From: Emcibacter sp.
Lineage (GTDB): Bacteria; Pseudomonadota; Alphaproteobacteria; Sphingomonadales; Emcibacteraceae
DNA length: 40,689 nucleotides
Reading direction: 5' to 3'
Assembly (NCBI GenBank): GCA_026982375.1
Contig: JALSHF010000213.1
Location: 1-40,689, forward strand
Part shown: positions 33,221 to 40,689 of the stretch, piece after piece
Layout: each line of letters begins with the position of its first letter
How positions within the stretch are numbered: position 1 is the stretch's first letter
Notes under the pieces: model-generated
Databases searched by the model: none
What the model was told of the DNA's origin: nothing
What the model saw: only the letters and a program-made list of their open reading frames with translations
Made by a program: the position numbers and the translations under genes

Positions 33221-35360
33221 ACGTTCCTTTGCCAAAGAAGTAAAGAAACTTCGTCTTGGGGCGGGGGAGGTTTTCCACGGCGAAGGGATTCTCGCCATTA
33301 CCAAGGGTCTGCTCCAGTCCGGCGTGGCTTACGTCGGCGGCTATCAAGGTTCCCCCGTATCCCATTTGATGGATGTTCTGGCTGATTCTCAGGAAATACT
33401 ATCTGAACTTGACGTCCATTTCGAAGCCAATGGCAGCGAAGCCAGCGCTGCGGCCATGCTGTCTGCCTCCATCAGTTATCCATTGCGCGCCGCCGTCACC
33501 TGGAAATCCACTGTCGGAACAAATGTGGCGTCTGATGCGTTATCAAACCTTGCCTCCGCCGGTGTTATCGGCGGAACCGTAATCATCATTGGCGAAGATT
33601 ACGGCGAAGGCGCGAGCATTATGCAGGAACGCTCCCATGCCTTTGCCATGAAATCGCAAATATGGCTGATCAGCCCGCGTCCGAATCTGCCCGATATGGT
33701 TGATATGCTGGAAAAAAGCTTTCAATTATCGGAAGCCAGCAACAGCCCGATATTTTTTCAGATGCGTATCCGCGCCTGCCATTTACATGGCCAGTTTATT
33801 GCCAAGGATAATATCAAACCAAAATTCACCCTGCGGGATGCTCTGGATAACCCCAACCGCGAGCCAGACAAGATTATCCTGCCGCCATTTACGTTCCTTC
33901 ATGAAAAGCAAAAACGGGAATTACGCTGGCCTGCTGCGATTAAATTCATTATTGACCATAATTTAAATGACATTATAGATGACCCGGAAAATGAGATCGG
34001 CATTATTTTAGAGGGCGGCCTCTATAACGTTGTGATCAGGGCTTTGCAAATATTGGGGCTGGCCACCAGTATGGGGGAAAGCAGAATTCCCCTTTATATC
34101 ATGAATGTGACCTATCCTTTGGTGGATAGCGAATTGGTGGCCTTCGCCAAAAATAAAAAAGCGGTCTTGATGGTCGAAGAAGGCCAGCCCAATTATATTG
34201 AACAGGCTTTAAATAAAATCTTTAATGACGCAAAACTCACCTGTAAAATTTCGGGCAAAGATTTTCTGCCGGCCTTCGGAGAATATAGCGGACAGGTTAC
34301 CAAAGATGGCATCAAAGGCTTTATCACCAGATATAATCCGGCATTGCTCGGACGGGATGAGCATGAGACGCCCATGGCTTCTTTATCGGCCATATCCACG
34401 AGCGAATTAGAAACTGCAATCCCTGCGCGCCCGCCGGGTTTATGTACAGGTTGTCCCGAAAGGCCATTTTTCGCCGCCCTGAAAATGCTGGAAAAAGACT
34501 ATGGCGAGATACATATTTCAGCAGATATTGGCTGCAATTCTTTTGGCACCCTGCCCCCGTTCCAGATTGGCAATACGATCATGGGATATGGCCTTGGCGC
34601 TGCCAGTTCATCGGCCTTTGGTTCAGTCAAGGGCAAGCGGGCCATATCCATCATGGGCGACGGCGGTTTTTGGCATAATGGGCTGACCAGCGGCATTGCC
34701 AGCGCTGTCTTTAATAACAGCGATAATGTCTTTATCATTGTGGACAATGGTTACGCCGCCGCGACGGGTGGCCAATATATTCCGTCATCTGCGAAAACAT
34801 TAAAGGAAGACGAGCGCAAAGCCCGCATACAGGACGCCGTTCAGGGCGTCGGGGTCAAATGGGTGCGCACCATAAATTCCTATGATATTTCTGATGTGAA
34901 AACATTGGTTCAGGAGGCAATGACAACCGATTTCCCTGGCCCCAAAATAATTGTGGTTGAGGGCGAATGTATGCTCAACAGGCAGCGCCGGGAAAAGCCC
35001 GTCATTGCCCGAAATATTAAATCCGGCAACCGCGAAATCAAACAACGTTTTTATGTGGAAAGCGAAACCTGCAGCGGCGATCATGCCTGTATCCGCCTGT
35101 CCGGCTGTCCATCACTGACCATCAAGCCCAATCCTGATATTTTACGCGAAGATCCGGTGGCCTATGTGGATAACAGCTGCGTTGGCTGCGGCGTCTGCGG
35201 CGAGAATGTCCATTCTGCGGTTTTATGCCCGTCCTTTTCCAGAGCCGACCTGATTTTTAACCCCACAGTCTGGGATCGTTTCAAATATTCTTTGCGCCAA
35301 ACGATCATTACAGCCCTGCAAAGACGCCGTGACCGCAAGCGGGCAAAGGTAATGTTATGA
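33213..35360 (+). CDS. iorA: Indolepyruvate ferredoxin oxidoreductase, alpha subunit-like
   Basis: Thiamine-diphosphate enzyme that oxidatively decarboxylates arylpyruvates to aryl-acyl-CoA, reducing ferredoxin. The pyrimidine-binding domain at the N-terminus carries GYQGSPVSHLMDVLA. CTGCPERPF is at about residue 411 and the diphosphate-binding GDGGFWHNG at about 482, with NGYAAATGGQ completing it. A C-terminal iron-sulfur domain from about residue 620 has CSGDHACIRLSGCPSL and CVGCGVCGEN, the form usual in the DUF6537-linked branch. Its 715 residues are normal for the split-subunit form. It overlaps both neighbours (cyclase by 8 bases, iorB by 4). The exact 2-oxo acid is not determined by sequence. 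Confidence 0.9.
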   Translation: MAERSFAKEVKKLRLGAGEVFHGEGILAITKGLLQSGVAYVGGYQGSPVSHLMDVLADSQEILSELDVHFEANGSEASAAAMLSASISYPLRAAVTWKSTVGTNVASDALSNLASAGVIGGTVIIIGEDYGEGASIMQERSHAFAMKSQIWLISPRPNLPDMVDMLEKSFQLSEASNSPIFFQMRIRACHLHGQFIAKDNIKPKFTLRDALDNPNREPDKIILPPFTFLHEKQKRELRWPAAIKFIIDHNLNDIIDDPENEIGIILEGGLYNVVIRALQILGLATSMGESRIPLYIMNVTYPLVDSELVAFAKNKKAVLMVEEGQPNYIEQALNKIFNDAKLTCKISGKDFLPAFGEYSGQVTKDGIKGFITRYNPALLGRDEHETPMASLSAISTSELETAIPARPPGLCTGCPERPFFAALKMLEKDYGEIHISADIGCNSFGTLPPFQIGNTIMGYGLGAASSSAFGSVKGKRAISIMGDGGFWHNGLTSGIASAVFNNSDNVFIIVDNGYAAATGGQYIPSSAKTLKEDERKARIQDAVQGVGVKWVRTINSYDISDVKTLVQEAMTTDFPGPKIIVVEGECMLNRQRREKPVIARNIKSGNREIKQRFYVESETCSGDHACIRLSGCPSLTIKPNPDILREDPVAYVDNSCVGCGVCGENVHSAVLCPSFSRADLIFNPTVWDRFKYSLRQTIITALQRRRDRKRAKVML

Positions 35361-36871
35361 ACAATCAAATGGAACGCCCCGTAACCATTGTTATATCAGC
35401 TCTTGGCGGTCAGGGCGGCGGCGTCTTGACCAACTGGCTGGTCACTTTGGCTGAACAATGTGACTATTTCGCGCAATCCACCTCCGTTCCCGGCGTGGCG
35501 CAACGGACGGGGGCGACCATTTATTATCTTGAGATATTTCCAAAATTATCGGCGGTGGATAAGACTATTCCGCCGGTCATGGCCCTGATGCCCATGGCAG
35601 GCGATGTGGATCTTGTGGTGGCGGCTGAATTGATGGAAGCGGGCCGCGCCATACAAAGACGATTTGTAACCCCGAATAAAACCACCCTTATCACCTCTGG
35701 CCACCGCGTTTATTCCATATCTGAAAAGATGGCCATGGGGGATGGAATAGGCGACTCCGAAACGGTAATAAGAGCAGCCCATGAAGCGGCCAGGAATTTC
35801 ATTGTCTTTGATATGGAAAAGCTGGCCGGAAAAATGGGCTGCGTGATCAGTTCAATCCTTTTCGGCGCGATTGCAGCCTCTGGAATATTACCTTTTTCCC
35901 GGAAAAATTTCGAAGAAGCGATTAAAGCCGAGGGCAAAATGGTTGAAGCGAATCTGCGCGGATTTGACGCAGGATTTCAGGCCGCAGAGAATGCAACAGA
36001 CAAAATCCCGCTGGATGAGGCCTCAAATATTACAGCGTCCATGATCACAGGCATGATCACAGGCAAGGCAAATTCTCCCCGGGCCGAGCTTTTGATCAAA
36101 AGAATTAATGCCCTGCCCGCAGCCGCCAGAGAATTTGCTTACGCCGGCGCACAAAAGCTTTTGAATTATCAAGACCTTGACTATGCAGATCAATATTTAA
36201 GCCTATTGGAAGGCTTTGCGGCAAAGGATAAACCCCCCTTTGATATTACCCGGGAATTAGCCCGCTATCTGGCGCTCTGGATGGCTTTCGATGATACGAT
36301 CAAGGTGGCGGATATCAAAACGCGAACCGAAAGAGTTGAAAAATACCGCGCCGAGGTCAAGGCGGCTGACGGCCAGATTGTCCATATGGTAGAATTCATG
36401 CATCCCCGAATAGAAGAAATCATAGGGACCATGCCCTTAAGCATGGCGAATATGGTTAAAAAATCATCATTACTCACATGGTTTTTTAAAAAATTTACGG
36501 GGCCAAGGCTATTGGATACCACTAAAATATCCTCTTTTCTAATGCTTTATTTTATCGCATCCTTAAAGCCCATACGCCGTAAGACAGAGCGTTTCCATCA
36601 GGAATTTATCCATATTATGAAATGGCTGGATCATATTTCTGATGTCATGACACAAGATTATGATCTGGCCGTGGAAATCATCCGGTGCCAAAGATTGATC
36701 AAAGGCTACGGCGAAACACATGAGCGGGGATTAAATAATTTTGCGCGTATCATGTCGGCTATTGATCAGGGCAATGTCAATGCCCACAGGGTAGCTGAAC
36801 TTAAAATGGCCGCTCTTGCCGATGAGGAAGGTAAAACCCTTGAAAATGAGCTGAAGAAAAACCATCCATAG
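35357..36871 (+). CDS. iorB: Indolepyruvate oxidoreductase, beta subunit-like, with DUF6537
   Basis: Partner of the alpha subunit. Residues about 10-200 are the pyruvate-ferredoxin-oxidoreductase gamma domain, with ISALGGQGGGVLTNWL (13-28) and STSVPGVAQRTGATIYY. The C-terminal part (about 250-470) matches the DUF6537 region that appears in the long bacterial form. The total of 504 residues is typical of the separate-gene version; in many proteobacteria alpha and beta are fused in one long protein. It starts inside the iorA stop (ATGA at 35357-35360), so the two are translated together. It is convergent with the desaturase-like gene, 14 bases away. Confidence 0.9.
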   Translation: MNNQMERPVTIVISALGGQGGGVLTNWLVTLAEQCDYFAQSTSVPGVAQRTGATIYYLEIFPKLSAVDKTIPPVMALMPMAGDVDLVVAAELMEAGRAIQRRFVTPNKTTLITSGHRVYSISEKMAMGDGIGDSETVIRAAHEAARNFIVFDMEKLAGKMGCVISSILFGAIAASGILPFSRKNFEEAIKAEGKMVEANLRGFDAGFQAAENATDKIPLDEASNITASMITGMITGKANSPRAELLIKRINALPAAAREFAYAGAQKLLNYQDLDYADQYLSLLEGFAAKDKPPFDITRELARYLALWMAFDDTIKVADIKTRTERVEKYRAEVKAADGQIVHMVEFMHPRIEEIIGTMPLSMANMVKKSSLLTWFFKKFTGPRLLDTTKISSFLMLYFIASLKPIRRKTERFHQEFIHIMKWLDHISDVMTQDYDLAVEIIRCQRLIKGYGETHERGLNNFARIMSAIDQGNVNAHRVAELKMAALADEEGKTLENELKKNHP

Positions 36872-36885
36872 CCCCTAGGCCGTTT

Positions 36886-38487
36886 TTACTTGATATTCTT
36901 CGCCACCAGATAACCAGATGTCCCCGCCAGACCCGGGCCCGGATGGGTTGAGGCCCCAATATGATAGAGGGATTTCACTGGCGTTGAATGGTTTTTTGTT
37001 GATTTGAGGGGCCGCCACAGCATGAATTGTTCTATACCGCAGGAACCGGAATAAGGATCGCCTTTGACCAGATTTTTATTTTGCTTTTCCAGTTCACGTG
37101 GGCTGAGTATGGCGCGGCCTAATATCTGCTTTTTCAGATTGGGAATATGTTCGCATAATCGGTCGATGATACGATCTGCATAGGCATTTGCCGTTTTCTC
37201 ATCCCATAAACCATCCTCGGGAATTTTTATAATATTGGCGGCATCCCCTTTAATATGAAAAGGCAATTCCTGTAGCTGCAGCCAAAGAATGGATTTTCCC
37301 TCCGGTGCGCGGCTGGGGTCAAGCACCGTTGGCTGCGCGACAACCACCGTGGCTCTTTCCGGCAGAAAACCGCGCTCTGCTTCATTAATGGCCTTGGAAA
37401 TACTGTCCACGCCCGAGGTCAGGTGAATCATGGCCACATCATTTAACGCCTTGTCTTTCCATTCCACATCACCGTCAATCGCCAGATGAATTTGCATATC
37501 CCCATTACCATAACGATAGTTTTCCGCTTCTTTTGTGACATTGTCAGCAACATCTGTATTGGTCAGCAATTCACCATATAGCTGGGTTGGCGTTACATTG
37601 CATATGATGGCTTTGCGGGCCTCATAAATATCCCCTGTTTTCGTCTTCACAGCCACCGCCCTGCCGTCTTCTACAATAACGTCACGCACATCCTGCTCTG
37701 TAAAAAATACGCCGCCATTTTCCTCAATCAGCGATCGAAATGCCTTGACAAGATGAGCACTTCCCCCCTTCACAACAGGCATTCCTGCGGCCTCTAATGT
37801 AAAAAATATCAATTTGCCCATAAGCCCCGACAGCGGGCTGCTGGGGGAAAGGCCGGTATGAAGTATCCACGGGGCGATACAGGCTTTAAGCGCTTCACTT
37901 TCAAAACTGCTTTCCAGCCAGTTTTTGCAATTGTCCAGAGACATCCCAAAAAAAGCAGACATTTTTTGAATGCCCCGTGACCAGACTGATTTTGCCAAAA
38001 GCCTTAAAACCCCGAACGACCATAAATCAGACCCTAAAAGCCCGAAGATAATATCGGTATTCTGTTCAATATCCGCCATAGACCGCCCATAGGCCGCGCC
38101 ATCCCCCTCGCCCATTGCAGCAACATTATCCTCGCGCGATGTCGTGAGAATAAAATGGCGGCCATCCGGCAGAACCGCCGCTGTCGGCTTGTCCGTATTG
38201 ACATATTCCAGTCCATGCTTATGCAACAATTCCCCGATCTCGCCATAAGCCGGAGAAGTAACAAAAAGAGGGTGGAAGCCTGAAAAAACATCATGCTTAA
38301 AACCCGCAAGCGTAAGCTCATCGGTCTTGATGCAGCCGCCGATCCAGTCATTGCGCTCCAAAATACAGACTTTTTGGCCCTTGAGGGATAATAGCGCCGC
38401 CGCCACCAAAGAATTTATACCGCTGCCGACAATGATAACGTCATATTTTTTTTCCTTATCATTCGTTCCCTGCATTGCTTGTCCCAT
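36886..38487 (-). CDS. Phytoene-desaturase-like FAD-dependent oxidoreductase
   Basis: A flavoprotein of the carotenoid-desaturase/PYROXD2-like group, about 533 residues. The FAD-binding beta-alpha-beta motif is DVIIVGSGINSLVAAALLSLKG near the N-terminus, followed by ILERNDWIGGCIKT. The C-terminal FAD segment is HIGASTHPGPGLAGTSGYLVAKNI. No other carotenoid gene is near, so a role in carotenoid synthesis is unlikely; a desaturase or oxidase acting on a catabolic intermediate is more plausible. The start is set at 38487 (MGQAMQGTND); the frame is open to 38625 but those residues look non-coding, and 38475 is another option. It diverges from the second AraC regulator. Confidence 0.82.
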   Translation of the reverse strand: MGQAMQGTNDKEKKYDVIIVGSGINSLVAAALLSLKGQKVCILERNDWIGGCIKTDELTLAGFKHDVFSGFHPLFVTSPAYGEIGELLHKHGLEYVNTDKPTAAVLPDGRHFILTTSREDNVAAMGEGDGAAYGRSMADIEQNTDIIFGLLGSDLWSFGVLRLLAKSVWSRGIQKMSAFFGMSLDNCKNWLESSFESEALKACIAPWILHTGLSPSSPLSGLMGKLIFFTLEAAGMPVVKGGSAHLVKAFRSLIEENGGVFFTEQDVRDVIVEDGRAVAVKTKTGDIYEARKAIICNVTPTQLYGELLTNTDVADNVTKEAENYRYGNGDMQIHLAIDGDVEWKDKALNDVAMIHLTSGVDSISKAINEAERGFLPERATVVVAQPTVLDPSRAPEGKSILWLQLQELPFHIKGDAANIIKIPEDGLWDEKTANAYADRIIDRLCEHIPNLKKQILGRAILSPRELEKQNKNLVKGDPYSGSCGIEQFMLWRPLKSTKNHSTPVKSLYHIGASTHPGPGLAGTSGYLVAKNIK

Positions 38488-38644
38488 GAGTATTATTTTC
38501 TTTCTTTTGAAATGATTTATATGCTTAACTTTACGCCAATCCGGCCTTGATTTTCTCTTCCAATCTATGCTTATCAAACCAATTGTGCAGCTTTTGTATA
38601 GTGACCGCAGTAACCGCATAACCATCCTTACAATTTGAGGGAAT

Positions 38645-38666
38645 AATATTTAACATGTAAAATATT
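38645..38666. promoter_or_regulatory. Near-perfect 22-bp dyad, candidate operator
   Basis: AATATTT (38645-38651) and AAATATT (38660-38666) flank the palindromic core ACATGT (38653-38658). Ten of eleven base pairs are symmetric; only 38652/38659 break it. It lies between the desaturase-like gene and the second AraC gene, about 70 bases before the latter's preferred start. Confidence 0.55.
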
Positions 38667-38736
38667 TAATGGTATACTGGCTTAAAATATAAAAAATATG
38701 GGTAAAAAAGTCCGGAAAAAATCAGGAAAAAGAAAT

Positions 38737-39717
38737 ATGGTCAATAAACCACTTCAAAAATTCCGCCTGTTTCACACATTTGAGGCTGACGAGGCTCAGG
38801 AAATTGTCAGTAATGTCTATTGTGACCATAAACTTACGCCCGCGCGCAGAGGCAATGTGGACGCCATGCATAACAGAGCAAAACTATCCGCTGTTGCCTT
38901 AAATTATATGGAATATGGCTCAGAGGTAACCGTAGAGCCCGGGTATCTTGAACGTTTTTTCCTTTTTCAATTGCCTTTGGATGGTTCCGCCCGGATTTGC
39001 ATCAATAACGATGAATTTAATTCTTCCTCCGCCGTTTCTTCCGCGATCAATCCGTCGGAATATACCCGTATGCGCTGGAGCGGGGATTGCAAGAAACTGC
39101 TGGTACAGGTAAAACGCGAAGCATTGGAAGAAAGGCTTTCCCGGCTTTTGATGCAACCCATTGACAAACCGATACTTTTTAATCATGAAATAGAGCCAAA
39201 GAAAAGCCCCCATGCCAAAGGCTGGTGGCGTCAGGTGTGGTTTCTGATTAATGAGCTGGATCAAGGCCTTAATCCCTGGAGGTCACAATTTCTGCTCGAA
39301 GACCTTGAAAGAAATCTGCTGACCAGCCTATTATTTTCCTTTAGCCATAATTATCAGGACCAGCTTATCTCACGGGAAACAACCGCCGCGCCAAAACATA
39401 TAAAACAAGCCGAAGATTATATCATTGCCCATCTGAAAGAGCATATTTCCATCGACAATCTTGTGGAAGTCACTGGCGTTAGCCCACGCTCCATATACAA
39501 TGGTTTCAATAGCTTTCGCGGCACAACACCTTTGAAATTCATACAGGAACGACGCCTTGAAAAAGTACGCGAGGATTTATTGAAGCGGGGTTCTGGAAAA
39601 AGCGTTACAACAATCGCCACCCGTTGGGGCTTCAATCAGCTTGGTCGTTTTTCCGTAACCTACAAGAAAATTTACGGCGAAAGCCCTTCTGAAACTTTGC
39701 GAAACCATTCTCACTGA
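38737..39717 (+). CDS. AraC-family transcriptional regulator (second copy)
   Basis: A 326-residue AraC/XylS-type regulator with an AraC_binding_2 sensor domain and a C-terminal double helix-turn-helix (SIDNLVEVTGVSPRSIYNGF; VTTIATRWGFNQLGRFSVTY). It aligns without large gaps to the regulator at 31104, from LFHTFEADEAQEIVSNVY at the start to YGESPSETL at the end. The start is set at ATG 38737 because that makes the N-terminus collinear with the paralogue, and AGGA lies about 9 bases upstream; the lysine-rich extension to 38698 is probably untranslated. It precedes an SDR and an SMO-like gene, and direct repeats lie in the gap after it. Confidence 0.92.
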   Translation: MVNKPLQKFRLFHTFEADEAQEIVSNVYCDHKLTPARRGNVDAMHNRAKLSAVALNYMEYGSEVTVEPGYLERFFLFQLPLDGSARICINNDEFNSSSAVSSAINPSEYTRMRWSGDCKKLLVQVKREALEERLSRLLMQPIDKPILFNHEIEPKKSPHAKGWWRQVWFLINELDQGLNPWRSQFLLEDLERNLLTSLLFSFSHNYQDQLISRETTAAPKHIKQAEDYIIAHLKEHISIDNLVEVTGVSPRSIYNGFNSFRGTTPLKFIQERRLEKVREDLLKRGSGKSVTTIATRWGFNQLGRFSVTYKKIYGESPSETLRNHSH

Positions 39718-39761
39718 AAAACAGATAATCTCAATCATGCCCATATTGTATAAGCCTTGCG

Positions 39762-39800
39762 TTCACTGAATAGCCTTCGGCCGCGCGAATTGCTTCACTG
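39762..39800. repeat. Direct repeats upstream of the SDR gene, candidate AraC site
   Basis: TTGCGTTCACTG ending at 39768 and TTGCTTCACTG ending at 39800 share TTGC(n)TTCACTG; the TTCACTG cores (39762-39768, 39794-39800) start 32 bases apart, three helical turns. AraC/XylS proteins bind direct repeats on one DNA face. The SDR start is about 50 bases downstream. Confidence 0.5.
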
Positions 39801-39849
39801 TTCCCCAAGACAAATTTACTTTTGACACACAAGCATAGGGAATTTTTTC

Positions 39850-40635
39850 ATGAAGGGCTTAAAAGATAAAGTGGCCATCATAACCGGCAGCGCCACAAGC
39901 ATCGGTGCCTCTGTTGCAACGGCTTTTATTGATATCGGAGCCAAGGTTGTCATCGCAGATATCGCAGAAGACGCCGGGGCCAAACTTGCGGATCAACTGG
40001 GGGAAAATGCTGCCTTCATACGCACCGACGTCAGAAACGATGATGATCTGAAAGCCGCCGTGAATCTGGCCATCTCTACATGGGGGCAGATTGACTTTAT
40101 CGTCAATACGGCCTGCACATATCTGGACAATGCCATGGATTCTACCCGGGAAGAATTTCTCGAAGCCTTGAATGTCAATGCGGCTGGCGGATTTATGCTT
40201 GTGCAATTTGCCCGTCCTCACCTTAAAGCCACGAAAGGCGCGGTTGTCAATTTTGGCAGCATAAGCGCCAAGGTCGCCCAGCCCGGAAGATGCCTGTACC
40301 CCATGACAAAAGGGGCCATTCACCAGCTTACCCGCAATGAGGCACTGCTTCTGGCAGAGGATGGCATTCGCGTCAATACGGTTTCCCCCGGCTGGACTTG
40401 GTGCGCCATTATGGATGAGGTTAGCGGCGGTGACCGTAAAAAAACTGATAGCGTCGCTGCGCCTTTTCATATGAAAGGACGGGTCGGCGATCCAAAAGAA
40501 ATCGCGGAGGCTGTCCTTTTTCTCTGCTCTGACCATGCAAGTTTCATTACGGGTACAGATTTGCCCGTTGACGGCGGCTATACCGCCCTTGGCCCCGAAC
40601 AACAAACAGATGCCCTCGGCAATTTAGCAAACTAG
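39850..40635 (+). CDS. Short-chain dehydrogenase/reductase (SDR)
   Basis: A 261-residue Rossmann-fold NAD(P)-dependent oxidoreductase. The cofactor motif is T12-G-S-A-T-S-I-G19, with serine where the second glycine of TGxxxGIG is usual, and D37 at the end of strand 2 suggests NAD. The structural NNAG motif reads NTAC (86-89). The catalytic Ser (S137), Tyr and Lys (Y150-x3-K154, YPMTK) are all present. The C-terminal ITGTDLPVDGGYTALG is typical of the classical family. AGGGAA precedes the ATG. It is 9 bases before the SMO-like gene and 132 bases after the AraC gene. Likely oxidises a hydroxylated or dihydrodiol-like intermediate. Confidence 0.92.
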   Translation: MKGLKDKVAIITGSATSIGASVATAFIDIGAKVVIADIAEDAGAKLADQLGENAAFIRTDVRNDDDLKAAVNLAISTWGQIDFIVNTACTYLDNAMDSTREEFLEALNVNAAGGFMLVQFARPHLKATKGAVVNFGSISAKVAQPGRCLYPMTKGAIHQLTRNEALLLAEDGIRVNTVSPGWTWCAIMDEVSGGDRKKTDSVAAPFHMKGRVGDPKEIAEAVLFLCSDHASFITGTDLPVDGGYTALGPEQQTDALGNLAN

Positions 40636-40644
40636 GAGTTTTTT

Positions 40645-40689
40645 ATGCGTAAGATTACAATAATCGGTGCGGGACAATCCGGACTTTTA
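40645..40689 (+). CDS. Partial: FAD-dependent monooxygenase, styrene monooxygenase-like N-terminus
   Basis: Only the first 15 codons are in the window, reading MRKITIIGAGQSGLL. The IIGAGQSGL segment is a Rossmann FAD-binding motif. It resembles the N-terminus of two-component styrene/indole monooxygenase oxygenases (StyA-like). AGGAG lies 6 bases upstream and the SDR stop is 9 bases before, so it continues the same operon. The flavoprotein class is fairly sure; the StyA assignment rests on 15 residues and the neighbourhood. Confidence 0.55.
   Translation, partial: MRKITIIGAGQSGLL

Noticed and set aside
36886-38487. Carotenoid biosynthesis gene
   Set aside because: No crtB, crtE or other carotenoid gene is present in the window. 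The family also includes many oxidoreductases unrelated to carotenoids.

Overview
This window looks like part of a chromosome from an alphaproteobacterium of moderate, roughly even base composition. The evidence is a dnaK promoter that fits the alphaproteobacterial heat-shock consensus, an S4 protein without the zinc cysteines, a panB/YfgM-like/bamB/der/trmJ run, and two large TonB-dependent receptors of the kind common in Sphingomonadales-like and Kordiimonadales/Emcibacter-like marine groups. The order-level placement is a guess; the class is fairly secure. I saw no tRNA or rRNA gene, CRISPR array, transposase or phage gene.

Bases 1-14,000 are mostly housekeeping. lepB and dnaK-dnaJ diverge, with a heat-shock promoter and a strong hairpin between dnaK and dnaJ. 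A MarR regulator then diverges from an unusual old-yellow-enzyme-type flavoprotein that carries a C-terminal fibronectin type III domain. A DUF350 membrane protein and a membrane-anchored serine protease form a small pair. Next comes a minus-strand block, in transcription order panB, a YfgM-like TPR protein, bamB, der, trmJ, and rpsD with its own promoter and terminator.

Bases 14,000-40,689 form an accessory catabolic region. A MarR-like regulator precedes a Tat-exported gluconate-dehydrogenase-subunit-3-like protein, whose only start that keeps the Tat signal and fits the ribosome binding site is an ATA codon, and a GMC flavoprotein. A TonB receptor follows. A tight six-gene minus-strand operon then encodes two molybdenum systems: a three-subunit xanthine-dehydrogenase-type hydroxylase, and a bis-MGD catalytic subunit with a four-cluster ferredoxin and an NrfD membrane anchor. 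It diverges from a second TonB receptor that is followed by an AhpD-like protein and an AraC regulator. Further on, a cyclase-family hydrolase, iorA and iorB overlap end to end. They face a phytoene-desaturase-like flavoprotein. A second AraC regulator, closely related to the first, leads into an SDR dehydrogenase and the first 15 codons of a flavoprotein that looks like a styrene/indole monooxygenase.

My inference is that the right-hand part takes up a hydrophobic aromatic or N-heteroaromatic compound (two TonB receptors), oxidises it (Mo hydroxylase, SMO-like oxygenase, SDR), opens a ring or amide (cyclase family) and oxidatively decarboxylates a 2-oxo acid (IorAB), under a pair of AraC sensors. 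Indole-like substrates fit best, but the substrate cannot be read from the sequence.
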